Source: Paulinella micropora (taxonomy: Eukaryota > Cercozoa > Imbricatea > Euglyphida > Paulinellidae). Taken from it: a DNA stretch of 64,000 nt. This document shows, piece by piece, positions 9,515 to 21,479 of this stretch; the stretch's first letter is position 1; the number at the start of each line of letters is the position of its first letter. Location: the NCBI GenBank assembly GCA_019918135.1, contig WBZZ01004123.1, positions 200,001 to 264,000 on the forward strand, read 5' to 3'. A program made the translations under genes and the position numbers. Below the pieces are notes generated by a model. It was not told the DNA's origin and made no database searches. It saw nothing but the letters and a program-made list of their open reading frames with translations.

Positions 9515-11379
9515 GTGATCGGGATAGTCGTTTGCCTAGTAGTTTTTGGCGTTGTTTTCTGGTTAATAATGAAGTATACGAAGACTAGTCAAGTGGACTG
9601 TCCCAATGGACCATATGATTTTATTGTGGTTGGGGGTGGTGCGGTGGGCTGCGCGTTGGCGGCCTCCCTCGTTGAGAAAGGGAAGGTGCTTCTTATAGAG
9701 CGAGGAGGTTTGATGACCGAGAATGCAAAGGTGGAGGATTTCATCGAAAGTCTGACACGAATCGATGGCACCCGCATGGTGACCGGGATGGGGCAAGGGG
9801 GATCTACCTTGATTGGCCAAGGCCTTTATATGCGCGAAGACTTGTCATCTCCTTTTTTCACACAAGGTGATATGAACATTGACAAAGACCTTGCAAGTGC
9901 AAGCTATCAATGGGTTGAGCAAAGGCTGTCTTTCCAGGATCCTGATGAATCACTAGCAAAAAACCTGACAAGCCGCTCTTTGGAAGAACTTGGTCTACTT
10001 GTCAGTGACAATTTGCGTGTCTTGGCTAATGGATCTTCAGCTCGCAGTCTTCTACCTCTCGAGCATAAGAATCTCACTGTCTTCGGAGATTTCAGAGTTG
10101 AAAAGATATTATTTCGCGTTTCCGACAATGCAGAGCCGCAAGCCATGGGAGTGCGCATTCGGACCTCAGACAGCAGCTGCAAATTGAGCTGCGAGTGCAG
10201 TGTTCCTGGGGGAGAAATTCTGTTGAGCGCAGGGGGTGTGCACAGTGCGCATCTTCTCATGCGTAGCGGTACACCCCTTCCTCTGCGACAGTGGATCGAA
10301 GTGATGATAAGTTGACCGTGAGTAGTAGATTTTAAGAGGAGCGGTGTGTAGCAAGGTTAATTTGGGTTGAAAGAAGTAAGAAAGTAGTTCGTGTTGTTAT
10401 GGCCTTAGGTGTAGGTCCGTCTTCCCATCTTCAAAGCAAAGGCGTGCAAGTTATCGCGAACACGCCGGGCGTTGGCCAATATGTTGACCAACCTTCCATC
10501 ATCTCTTACTTATTCCCTGCACAAAGCGAGAGCTCTGAAAACGCATATCACCTGCAGGCCAAAAATATACCGGAGGTCCATTTTCCGTGCTAGTTGGTGT
10601 TCTGATGCCGCATGGTGCTTGCAGGGCTTTAGTTGGACCGCTGCTTCCCGTCCAGACGCAACCATTCGCAAAATTGAGCGCGCGATGGGTAATGTTCCTA
10701 CTGACTGGCTTTTCAGCATTTTTCATCTCCTTGAAGGTGCATTCCTCAACGCCTCTCTGAGGAGTGATGATATCGGGTTGGGACGTTTATCAGTCCTACT
10801 GAAAGATCCGGCGTTTGGTAACAATAATATTTCGCGTTCTCATTTCAAAAGGTATCATGTTGCTCAACTGTAGAATCAAGCCTTCGTTTTCATGTCTCAG
10901 TGCTGCACCCATCTTCTCGGGGACAACTGCTATTGAATGCAAATGATTTTTACACACCAATCATCACTGCTAGCAAATTCGACAAGGCAGACTTGGACAC
11001 TCTGAAGCGCAGCCTCGACGACCTTTTGGTGTTACAATCTCAAGTTAGTCCAAGCAACTCCTTGCGCTGGGCAGAACTATTGCAACTTGCGCAGCAAGTG
11101 CCCATCTGTCCGTCTGCGCTGAATTATGACACCAGTAAGCTAATTTTCCCATCTATCGGTGTAAATGGAACAAGTGAGTGGATTTCATGCAATGCGTTGC
11201 CGGGGTGGCAATTGTGGGGTGCCAATAACGCCGCAATCAACACGAGCACTTTTCGAGTTCTAGGTGTGTCAAATTTAAGGGTGTTGGACTCTTCTGCTTT
11301 CTCTGTGCCGACAAACTCTCCTCCGCAAGCGACTCTTATGATGCTAGGCCATTATGTAGCTGCAAATTTAATTGGTTGA
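9515..11379 (+). CDS. Transmembrane segment plus GMC-family FAD oxidoreductase domain
   Basis: The sequence opens with a membrane span (VIGIVVCLVVFGVVFWLIM) and then a GMC oxidoreductase: FAD-binding YDFIVVGGGAVGCALAASL and a VLLIERGG strand; signature-1-like GMGQGGSTLIGQGLYMRE; signature-2-like GEILLSAGGVHSAHLLMRSG; and a C-terminal domain with HPSSRGQLLLNA and NLRVLDSSAFSVPTNSPPQ. The reading uses introns 10269-10408 (restoring MRSGVGPSSHL), 10576-10624 and 10818-10900, giving about 530 residues, the usual family size. GMC enzymes oxidise alcohols or sugars with FAD. Where the family has its catalytic His (H-x-x-G-T) this protein reads ALPGWQLWG, so activity is uncertain. An independent gene could start only at ATG 9569, but the open membrane-span coding before it and the in-frame intron argue for fusion to the upstream myosin. 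Confidence 0.9.
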
Positions 11380-11693
11380 TCAAGTGTGTATTTTTTCATG
11401 TTACACTAGACATGATACTTTCTCCAGAAAGTTTTGTGATTGGTGAGGAAAATTTTCCCGACTAAGAATTCCGCATTCACAAAGAAAACCTTCTACAGGA
11501 GCTATCTTTTTTCCTCTAGAAACCATTATTGTCTTGCATTTTGCATTTTGCGGTGAGTGAAAATGCTCGTTATTCATTTTCGATGTTCTTTCGCCTGTTT
11601 CATTCATAATTCATTTTTCATTTAAATAATATTAATACAAGTAACCAATTTGTCTGCCGGCCCTCACATTGTATAGTGGAATTTGTTAGACTA
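11380..11693. other. 3' flank of the myosin-GMC gene
   Basis: AT-rich sequence, probably 3' UTR and spacer. No gene is seen; small ORFs have no recognisable similarity. Confidence 0.4.
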
Positions 11694-11898
11694 CATTTAT
11701 TACTATATAATGTATGATAGCTACAACCCTCTATCAGCAGTACTTAAGCTTTGATAAGAAAGGCGCCAGCAGAGAGCGCCACGTAACTTGACTGGCCTGA
11801 TCATAAGTAAAGGCTCTACCGACACCGTTACTCTGATACTGCCGGCCGGTGTAACAGCCTGCACCTTGAACTATTAATTAAGATTATTAGTTCCAACA
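11694..11898 (-). mobile_element. Inverted LTR copy (205 bp)
   Basis: This is an imperfect reverse complement of the LTR at 11,974-12,176, bounded by TGTTAGAC and GTTCCAACA. The two LTRs lie head to head with 75 bp between them. It is a solo LTR or the end of a second, truncated insertion of the same family. Confidence 0.7.
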
Positions 11899-11973
11899 CT
11901 AGCCCTGAAACAAAGTAAATTACTATGAGTAAATAAATTACTGCAGGTCCTAACATGAGTTACTACTACTATA

Positions 11974-12176
11974 TGTTGGAACTAATAATTAATTAATAGT
12001 TACGAACCGGCCGTATCGGAGTAACGGTGTCGTTAGAGCCATTACTTATGATCCGGCCAGTCGAGTTACGTGGCGCACCTTGTTGGCGCCTTTTCTTATT
12101 AAAGTTGTAGTGACTAGTCTGCATCGAGAGTGTAGTAGCTATCATAGATTATTATATTAATAATAGTAGTCTAACA
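11974..12176 (+). repeat. 5' LTR of element A
   Basis: 203 bp with TGTT...AACA ends. The primer-binding-like site lies just downstream. Its inverted partner is at 11,694-11,898. Confidence 0.7.
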
Positions 12177-13283
12177 GCCGGGTTATCGAGCCTTGATTAG
12201 CGAACTCTGCGTCAACAACTTTAATCAATTACACTTAGTCTGGAAGGAGAGGCATCATAAGTTAAGCCTTCAACAAAAAAGTGCGAGGATCGACGTGCAG
12301 CAGGCAGTCGACACTATTTCGTGTGTAGGCAGAACATCCACCTCAAACTTGCGTGCCAGTCTAGCGGCTAGACGATATAGCGTAGACACATCAACCTACT
12401 TCATCCCTAATAATAATTTCCACATTTCTACTTAACTGTAGGAATTTATTGATAGTCAAGTCCAACTCCTACCTTCCGCACTTTGGTCCATAACATGGCA
12501 CAGACCATATTGAAGTTGGGACGTCGTTTAACAAAGTGTTCAAAGTGAATCTCCCACCATTTATCTGGATTGACACTAGTGCCACTATCCACGGAATGTC
12601 CCTCTTGGAACTCATGACGCCTCGAAGTGCTGGCAGACTGAGCTAGACAAGCCTATGACTACCACACATTGCGCTGAGACTCAGCTCACCACACAGGGCC
12701 TCACCAGCTACCTATCATTCACACACAGTAAACAGAAATTAGTTCTGTTCTGGCACAAACCACGAACGAGACAACGTCCCTCTGGGTGTTTTTCCAGCTT
12801 TCTTCGTTGCTCGAAGACACTCTCCGAAGGGTCTTGCGCTAGCGGCGCTTCAAGGCTTCATAACCTGATAAGTACATACGAAGTACTGAAGAATGACTTT
12901 AATGATTATACTTTACCCAACAATAACGGATGACTAAAACGTTGGACAGGTAACTTCGAGTACTGTTTAAGCCGTAATTATGATTGATCTCTATGTGCGG
13001 TGACATTTTACTAATTCATAATTGGTAGTAACAGTAATGTGTAATCCAAGTCAATTGTGCACGTTACGCTTTTACCATTGTGCACCGGACCATATTATTG
13101 AGCGTCGGTTACTGCTAGTCACGCACTTAGACTAGTTAGCTCTCTTGCAGTTCAGTTCTGCGTTTATGTCTTCGGATTAAAGTGGCTGTGAGCAACCTGG
13201 CTTTTAACGAAGTCTCCCTGCAAACCGCAAGTGAAAGGTAGGGTAAGGTCCGTGAGTGACCGGTTTATACCTAATCATCGGTC

Positions 13284-14504
13284 ATGAGCCGTTGGGATAG
13301 TGGTTCATCACAGCAATACACGAACTGGAAACGGTTCTTATCTCACGCACCCGTCTATGACGGTGTCACAGAACATCTTCAAGGATTTTACTATCAGCTA
13401 GAGGAATATGCTTACGGTATTAGTACAATTCTCGGGGACATGGTTAAAGACGCATTTCTCGATGAGGTAGCTGCTAAGAAGAAATAGGGATGGGATTTAA
13501 GTCGTATGAGAGCAGCAGAGGAAGCAGATGAACCAAAAGAACCGACTGAAGAAGATTCGCCAGACGTGAGTGAAGAAAGTGAGGAAGAAGACAAAGGAGA
13601 CGCATCATCCTCATCAACATCATCACGCACAAGACGATCAGACCCAAAGAAGAAAACACTAGAGAAGCCGAAAGACTATGCGAAATGGAGTAATGAGCAG
13701 AAGGTAGCTTGGGAGGAAAAAGCGAAGAGAAGAGCGAGACGAGCACAAACGAGAGCAGTGAAAAGCATACACAGTGTGACGAAGAGAGCATACAAGAGGG
13801 AGCAAAAATATTTGCAGCGATGTAAATTATTTCAGCTACTCATCATCACTGCATTCTCTAACTATAAGGTTGTCGCATATCTCAGAAGCCGTAATGCTCA
13901 AGATCCGTTCAATAAAGTCGGCATTGTCAAGAAAAAATACGGACAAATTTCCGGAGCAGCAAGATATTTGGAGGAAAAGAAGTTCGGAGAGAGAGCTCCT
14001 AGAAAGAACGAAGACGTAGACGCCTGGCTCACCAGGTACCTACTGAAGAAAGAATGGCTTGAAAAGCTAAGAGGAGAGAAGTTCGAAGAAGACGAATCAA
14101 CAAAGCGGTTGCTAGAGAAGCTGAGTACGCACCCAGCCTATGGTGATAAATACTTTGCTGATCACTATCGCATGGCACCAGCCATACGACCCAAGCACAA
14201 CGACATAGTTGAGGCAGCTAGAGAGGCTTACGTGCTTTGGGAAGCAACCAACAGACAGAAGAAGTATGAGAAAGGGAAGAATAGTAATAAAGCAGATGGA
14301 GAAGGAGCAGCTTTATTGCTAGCAGGAGAGGAAGAAGAGGAGGGAAGGAAGAGTGGGAAGAGCAAGTACAAACAAAAAGGTGAGTACGGGGGCAAGCATG
14401 ATGGAGTAGTGACAGAACGGAAGGAATGGTGGTTTAGTGCGATTTGTTATAACTGCAGCGAGACTGGACACACTAAACGCTTTTGCCCTAAGCTTGCTAA
14501 CTAA
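13284..14504 (+). CDS. Gag-like region of element A
   Basis: A charged, helical Gag-type sequence ends in one CCHC zinc knuckle, CYNCSETGHTKRFC (near 14,448-14,490), the pattern that binds genomic RNA in retroelement Gag proteins. The position after the LTR and before a protease motif agrees with Gag. Fossil element; not an intact host gene. Confidence 0.7.
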
Positions 14505-16602
14505 CAGCTCTCGTCGCACCCATAAACCCCACAACACCGCCCCCTCCAAGAGAGAAACCCAAAGCAAAGGTAGTAAGTTTCGTAAAAAAAAGGACAAAGG
14601 GGTGACTCTGATAAGAGGTGAAAAGGGTGAGGAAAACGAAGGAGGAGAGGGGGAAAACAGCAACACAGAATATGACGACAGTTCAGAGGAGGAGGATTAT
14701 GAACTGATTGTCATGGAGGCAGAGGAAGAACAAGAAGAGGGCAACATAGCGCAAAGAGGAGAGGAAACGGAAGGGGAGGATAGTGAAACAGGGGAGCAAA
14801 AAGAGAACGACACTGAACAACCCGAAAGAGTCCGTGAGGGGGGGGGGGGTTAGAATGTCGAGCAGCTCCCAGACTCGCTACTCGCTCGGAGGCATTTCCC
14901 CATCCAACCCCTCACCATCCACTCTCACTAGTGATCAACGCCTCAACCTTCCGTCTACAACCCCTCCCAACCGACCCCCCACAGCACGAGAGTCTCGTGC
15001 GAGAAACTTCCTCGCAACCCTCTAAGAAAGAGAAACCGACGAAAGCGAAACCGACACCGCAATCTCTCCTTCACACGAAAGAGACAAACAAACACAAGAC
15101 ACCACAAACAATCACCCACCAAACAGACACCCAATCCCAAACGAAACACAATCCAATGTGTAGGGAAGAACTCAAAGGGGAAGCGGTGTGGTGTGAAATA
15201 TGGAGAAAGTGGGAGCATAGGTAAGGCAGGCAGTATGAGCAAGAGGTTGCAGTATGCTAGTCTGCGTGGTTATCACTACAAGCAGGACCCACAATTCCCA
15301 GATGTTGATCTGGAACAACCCCCATCATGCCGCCCACCCCCCACCAATGAGTACCCAAGTGAAGAGATGATGAAAAGATTGAAGAAAGAGAGGGAGAGCA
15401 AGGGGGCGAGAGCACAGCATCATTCGCAAAAAGACTCGGCAATACCCGGACAAAAGGACAAGGTAATTCCCGCTCAAAAACCCGAGTCAGTCATCAAACC
15501 GGAAAACCCTCGAGAAGAAAATTCATGGCTGACTGTGCTGATATACCAGATTTTCAAGCGCGGGCCGGGGAGGTTAAGGCAGAGATAGAAGCTACAAGAA
15601 CAGTGTCTGTGCGACAGGGAAAAGAGCTGAAGGCAAGGCATGGCCCCCGTCACAACCCTCAAAAGGTCCGTCCCCGGTAGATAGAGTAGACGAGGATAGA
15701 CAGGAGACACAAACAACACCCACTCCACAGCACAACTTGCACAACTCCACACGTCAACAAAGCACAACTACGGAGGGGAGCAGTAAAAAGAGGGGACACA
15801 GTGGCAAAGTGATTAGCTTTGATGATATAAAGAAGCTAGCTGAGTCACTGCATACGTACATCATGGATGAGGAGACAGGTGATGTAGTGAAGGTGAAGAG
15901 AGAGAATGGAGTGAGGGTAGCTGAGACAGACAACCTACTGACAGACGTGTTTGGGGCGATAAATGAAGTGTTTTTGTCGCATGCTGCGGGTACTACACCC
16001 ATAGCAAGAGAGTCAGTGAGAGAAGCACGTTTGAAAGCAGCATCAGAAGAGTCAGTGAAGAAAGAGAGAGCGATTTGGGATTGTCAGATAAGACACAGTG
16101 AAGGACACCCGAGACCCCAAAAGACTGAATTACAGCGTTTGTTGTTTGTGATGTTGAATGAATTGAAATACCTAACTGTGAAAGATGGGTTATGTTACAA
16201 ACCGAACGGCAAGTACAGCGAGTTCTACACAGAAATGCTATCCGTGATGGATTATGGTATTCTTGACCTAGCATGCAACCACAAAAACGCTTTTGCAGAG
16301 CAGTTAGTGGAGTCTATGCCTCACTTAGCCCAGATTCACAACGAGGCAGTGGCAGAGGGATCTTTGAATGCGTATTTACGCAAGTTACACTCAGAAGACA
16401 CATAGATTTTCTTGACACCAAAGACAGCAGCTAGGAAGAAGGCAGCATTTGATGCAAAGAGAAGGGAAATAGACGGAGCGTCAGAAGAAGAAGATGAAGA
16501 CCCCGGAAACACAGAGGACTCTATGGATTCTGAACAGATGAGAATAGAGAGATCACTCCCAATTTCGTACAGAGATTACAAAGAGGCGAGGGAAGAATAC
16601 GA

Positions 16603-17151
16603 TTGGATGCACGAGGAACGATACAACGAAGAGAGAGAGCTGAGAACGAAGAGAAGGAAAAAAAGGAAGGAGAGGCGAGCAAGAAAGAGAAAGAGAAAGA
16701 AAAGGAGAACATGGAAGATGTCGAGCATAACCTGATGGTAGCAGAAGGAAAGGGAAAAAGCAAGAAAGAGAGGATGATAGTGCTGGACAGTGGATCGTCA
16801 AGAGACATAGCTTGCACGACAGCTATATCAAGCAACCTCTCTGATATTGCCCCAGTCAGTCTGATCACTGGAAACGGAGAAAGCGTAGTGAACCAGAAGG
16901 GAGAAGCAATATTGACACGTGTAGATGGGACAGGAAAACCCGTGATGGTAAAGAAAGAAATGTTGTACGACCCAAGGGTGCCTGTAAACATAGTTTCAAC
17001 CGGCAGCATGGATCACTTTTACCACAGATCTCTTATTCACCAGAACGGACAGTTGCTTATTCTAAAGCACCTCATAAGAGTGAAAGAGAGTGACGTGATA
17101 GTCAGGGGGAGAATGACGCCGGGAATGCTACCGGTGGGACACGGAATATGA
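16603..17151 (+). CDS. Protease and pre-integrase remnant of element A
   Basis: The retropepsin active-site motif VLDSGSS is followed by a flap-like region and then the GAG-pre-integrase type sequence LIHQNGQLLI. The related segment in element B is HQNGQVFIYGK. The rest of Pol is missing. Confidence 0.65.
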   Translation: MDARGTIQRRERAENEEKEKKEGEASKKEKEKEKENMEDVEHNLMVAEGKGKSKKERMIVLDSGSSRDIACTTAISSNLSDIAPVSLITGNGESVVNQKGEAILTRVDGTGKPVMVKKEMLYDPRVPVNIVSTGSMDHFYHRSLIHQNGQLLILKHLIRVKESDVIVRGRMTPGMLPVGHGI

Positions 17152-17453
17152 CGAACCTCTTGACATTAACAAACGATTTGAGCCGAAGATCAAGGTAAAG
17201 AAATCAAAGGCGGGGTAAGTGGGGAGGGAACCACCAAGGAGAGAGAAAATAAGAAAGAAGTAGCTAAAGTTTGCGAGAATAGAGAGAGTAAGGGATGTGT
17301 GTTATATGCTATGTATCCAGAGAAGAGTGCAAATAAGAAGCATGTAGACATCTACGTCATGCATCAGTGCAGCGGGCATAACCTTGGTATCTACCAGTGG
17401 CGCAAGGGATGTGTATGTCAAGCCTTGGTTTCTACCAGCGGCGTACCGTCTGC

Positions 17454-17849
17454 AGTAAGCAATAATATTTACTAAATATATTGTTACCTTTTATGGTCAA
17501 TTTCACGACATAACATTTATATTTGACCGGATCATATTCATTACCATTTTCATATTTCGTATCATAATTATTATTCGTTACGTTGATATTACCGTTATTC
17601 ACAATTAGTTGCCAGTTAGTATAGATTGGCCCATACTGAATCATCACTTGAATTTCTGACCACAAGATCAGTATATAAATTTGTGGTATTTATTTCACTA
17701 TAAATTTATGGTAAATTAGATTGAGTTTCAGTCATTGGTTTCTAACCATTGATTAAATTCATTATTGTTCCTTCAACCTTTGATCAAAGTGCCTCAGCGC
17801 AAACGATTATTCAAGTATCCGGAGACTAATGTCTATTAGTGTACTTACT
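17454..17849 (+). repeat. 5' LTR of element B
   Basis: 396 bp with AGTAAG...CTTACT inverted ends. It includes a TATATAAA-like promoter (near 17,670). The Gag reading frame begins inside its 3' end. Confidence 0.9.
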
Positions 17850-20000
17850 GGTTATGGAGCCTTGGATGCGCCCCGTTACCAACTCAAGCTACCGAAATTC
17901 CCGAAAACACCCATCGATGAATTTGACCTTTGGAAATTCCAATTTTTCGCTTTTTTATTGGGCGTGGACGCACGCTACATACTACTTCTGGAAGACCAAG
18001 AATCGCCCTACTCGGTACAAGAGATTGCTACGATCTACGCAAGTACCAGAACTACTGGACTAAGACCCACCCACCCCGCCCCTAACAACATTACTGGATC
18101 TGGACTGTCAGCACCTGGGTCTACGACCGCCTCGACAGCAAGACAGTTGAGAAGGAGGAGCGATGACGACGAAGACGATGAAGCATACGGATCGAGACGT
18201 GGCGACTCATCATCGAGCAGCTCGTCATCACTGACCAGCTCGTCCTCAAGCAGCCCATCCTCGACCAACCCGTCCTCAGGTAGCCAAGCACCCGCCCTCT
18301 TGCCTACTATCAACGTACCAACTGACCTGGATACACTTTTCAGCCAAGCAGACTACATCAAAGCACAGATCCATGTCCGCTGCTTCCTTGTGGAAGCATG
18401 CCAAGAGTCGACAGCTCTACTGACAGTCCAACGAGCAGGAACCAACCCAGCGGTGATCTGGACAGCGATCTGCGAGCGATTCGGCAGCAAAGGATCGGTT
18501 TCCATCGCTCGCCTACTAATGCAGCTGTTCGAGACAAAGCTGAAGTCAAGCAATGGCCTACCAGCATGGATGGAGCTCTTGACCCAACGCTTCGAGCGCC
18601 TACAGTCAAGAGGAGTGCCTCTACCTGATGAATTCAGAGTCGTATTCTTGCTCTTTAAACTTAAGGAGTGCGCCTCTCTATCTATGGGGGATGTAGGGGG
18701 AACTATGTATTGGTCTCGTGCTGATGCTGACAAACCACGTTATAATGAGATATGTTCACTCATCTTACAAGCATACCATGCTAACCAACTCTCTGCTGCC
18801 TCATCTAGGTCCTCGACAGCCCTGTTCACTTCGGCCACACCCGTTGCTATCAACAAAGACATCCAATGTCTCAACTGCAACCGACGAGGACACATTGCGG
18901 CCCAGTGTCGATCCACCTGCATGAAACGAGTCTGCGAGGGCCGACCGAAACACTCTGGGGCTGAATGCCCAGTCCGCAGACGACCCACGCAGCCAAACTC
19001 GAACACACGTCGCGGTGGTCGAGGGGGAGGACCGAATCAACGAGGACGTGGAGGCCAACCTAGACAGACCAACACAAAACGGATTCAACGATCGAGCGGA
19101 CAAGCCAACGCGACAACCGAAGTGGAAGCCACCGACGACGTCGATGATCCAACAGGCGACCCACCCGAGACATGGCTGATGCATTCCGCCGACGACGACG
19201 AACGACCCGGACCAGAGGAGGACGAACCATCGCAAGAAGAAGTAGCCTACGTACAAAGGGGAAGTAGGTACAGAAATAGAGCAGGACCTATCCAACTGTC
19301 TCCTCTAACACCCACTTCTGATACCTATAACCCTCCCACCCCCACTGAAGCATCGCCCGCACCGCACCCTGATTACGTGGAAGACCCGACGAGACGCCCA
19401 GACATCCCATGGAGCTCGCTGACAATCACACAACGCATGGACGAGAACGGCTACAGACGTGCCTACGTTCAATGGACGCGCATGCGGGACGCATTTCGAG
19501 CGATCCCACAAGGATTCCCTGTCCCACCTGCCCATTGGCCGCGACCTTGGTGCCCCCTTGGAACACCCCTCAACTATTTCCTTCCAAGAACGGATCCGTG
19601 GATGTTACCATCGCTGCTAGTTCAAGACGCGCCCGGCTCAACAGGTATTGAGCACATCGTACTGCGGACAAGATGCCCGAGACGAGCACGACGTGAACCA
19701 GGTAGTTCACCGCAACAACCGCCGGAAACAACTACACAATCCCCGCGCGTGCCAACACAGAGCTTTATGAGCTCACCTGCACCGGAAGACAGGACGACAT
19801 CAGAGCAACACCGTCAAGAAGAGCAACCTACCTCAACGCCCATCGGAGAACATCGACAGCGACAGTTGAGTTCACCCAGCGCAGAGGACACCTCGATGAG
19901 CGAAACACCGCCTACCCCGTCAATGGCATACAATGAGGAATCGCCCTTTCAAGTTTCACGGTACCTATCCCACCAAACCTGCAGACCGAGTGCTTTACCC
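17829..20000 (+). CDS. Gag region of element B
   Basis: A Copia-type Gag with an N-terminal capsid-like region (LPKFPKTPIDEFDLWKFQF), a Ser-rich linker and a single zinc knuckle CLNCNRRGHIAAQC (near 18,870-18,912), followed by an Arg/Gly-rich and then a long Pro/Thr-rich acidic stretch. The first ATG lies within the LTR. Confidence 0.85.
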
Positions 20001-20326
20001 CGTTGGCCCCGACGACGACTTCAGCGAATGCATCTACGGACAACAAGGACGCAATAAGACGCATACAAGCCATCGAAGCATTACCATACGGCCAACCAGT
20101 GCAATACAGACGTGTACCTGGAGTTTCACAGCCAACAGAACGACGATACACCTTCGCTTGGACAGATGCACATAATTGCTTTCGTCACCCTACCACCGAT
20201 GAGCTGGCCTACTGGAGCATCGTGAAGGACTTCCGACTACTCCCGGAGAACTGGGCACTAACCAAGCCAGACTGCGTCGACTGCAAGACTATACGCGAAA
20301 CCAGACGCGGCAGCATTAGATGGGAT

Positions 20327-20445
20327 TGCACCTACTGCGGCAACCAAGAAGGGAAACTGAAGCGTTGCAGCGGATGTCAACTCGTCTACTACTGCAACAC
20401 CGATCATCAGAGGACCGATTGGCCGGCACACAAAGAGTTCTGCAA
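20327..20445 (+). other. MYND-type zinc finger within element B
   Basis: The spacing C-x2-C, C-x2-C, then YYC, HQ, W-x2-H-x3-C (CTYCGNQEGKLKRCSGC followed by a YYC...HKEFC block) follows the MYND consensus. It lies between Gag and protease. MYND fingers are protein-interaction modules of host regulatory proteins and are not a standard part of Copia polyproteins, so this looks like a captured host domain. Confidence 0.8.
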
Positions 20446-21479
20446 CATGGCCAAGCGGCATCCACTCATCAACCGACTTCGAGAAAGGGGAACGAGATAC
20501 GATTTACTCGGCATACCAACGGACCAGCCCGAGCTAGGCGACCTCGCATTTCAACATCTGTTACGTTACCGTAAAGGTGGACCACACGCACCACTGTTCA
20601 TAGACTCACCCACAATGGTAGATATGGCGATGAGCCTAGATGAATTTACGACGAGGGGGAGACGTGTGGACCCCAGGACGGCCACAATGGCACAATCACA
20701 CGCCCACCTTAACTTCACGGAAAACGAAGAAGACTACGAGGTGACCTCTTCGACACCGAATGCGAACTTAGCTGCGCTCGCCGCTACCACGCCGGACATA
20801 CCCAACTTCGACGAAGCGTATACAATCAACGAGACGGACCCACCATGGACTATGCTCCCACCACCTCCAAGTGGACCAGATGAGACCGGACAAGAACAGC
20901 ACGAACCCTACGGTGTAGGTGCAGCAGGCGAAAGATGGCGAGAACAACTGGAGAAGCAACTGAAACGCATACTCAACATACCCGACGCGCCGTCCGATGT
21001 GAAGCGTTCACCGCCTCCAGCACCATACACACCTGAAATAGAACCACTGTTCAACGACAACGTGAGACCACCGCTCAACTATTACCCACCTGCCGGACGT
21101 GTGGAAGCTGAAGAACTACGCGAACGCCTACGACGTCATGACTACTCACACACATTGGAATTCGTGTTAATGGCAGACGTATTTGACGAATTAGAAGCAA
21201 TAAGGGACCCGAAAGAAGATACCACAGACGTTGCAACCATCCCTGACGAAGATGCAACTGACGACCCGGAGCTCGACGACCCTGAACATGAGAACTATCT
21301 CTACCCACCCGCCCTGGACTTCGCCAACGTACGCGAGTGGCAATACTACGTCAACAGGCATCCAGAGCTGGAATATTTGGAGTTCAAGAACATGGACGAA
21401 TACAACAGATGGATGCAGGAGACAATGGACTTAGAACGGGCAGAGCTCAAGCGCCCTATGGTCAACTATATGCTAATGG

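Larger units (their letters stand above)
11974..17220 (+). mobile_element. Copia-like LTR element A, 3'-truncated
   Basis: It starts with a 203-bp LTR (TGTTGGAAC...GTCTAACA) followed by a primer-binding-like GGTTATCGAGCC. Gag-like sequence lies at about 13,284-14,504 and ends in a zinc knuckle, then a long charged, low-complexity linker. A retropepsin motif VLDSGSSRDIA follows near 16,780, then a pre-integrase stretch (LIHQNGQLLI, near 17,035) like that of the younger element downstream. No reverse transcriptase or 3' LTR is present before the next insertion. It is a fossil with several interruptions and looks older than element B. Confidence 0.75.

Noticed and set aside
9569-11379. GMC oxidoreductase as an independent gene starting at ATG 9569
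   Set aside because: Hydrophobic span coding continues in frame upstream of that ATG to a perfect in-frame intron boundary; no promoter space exists between the genes.
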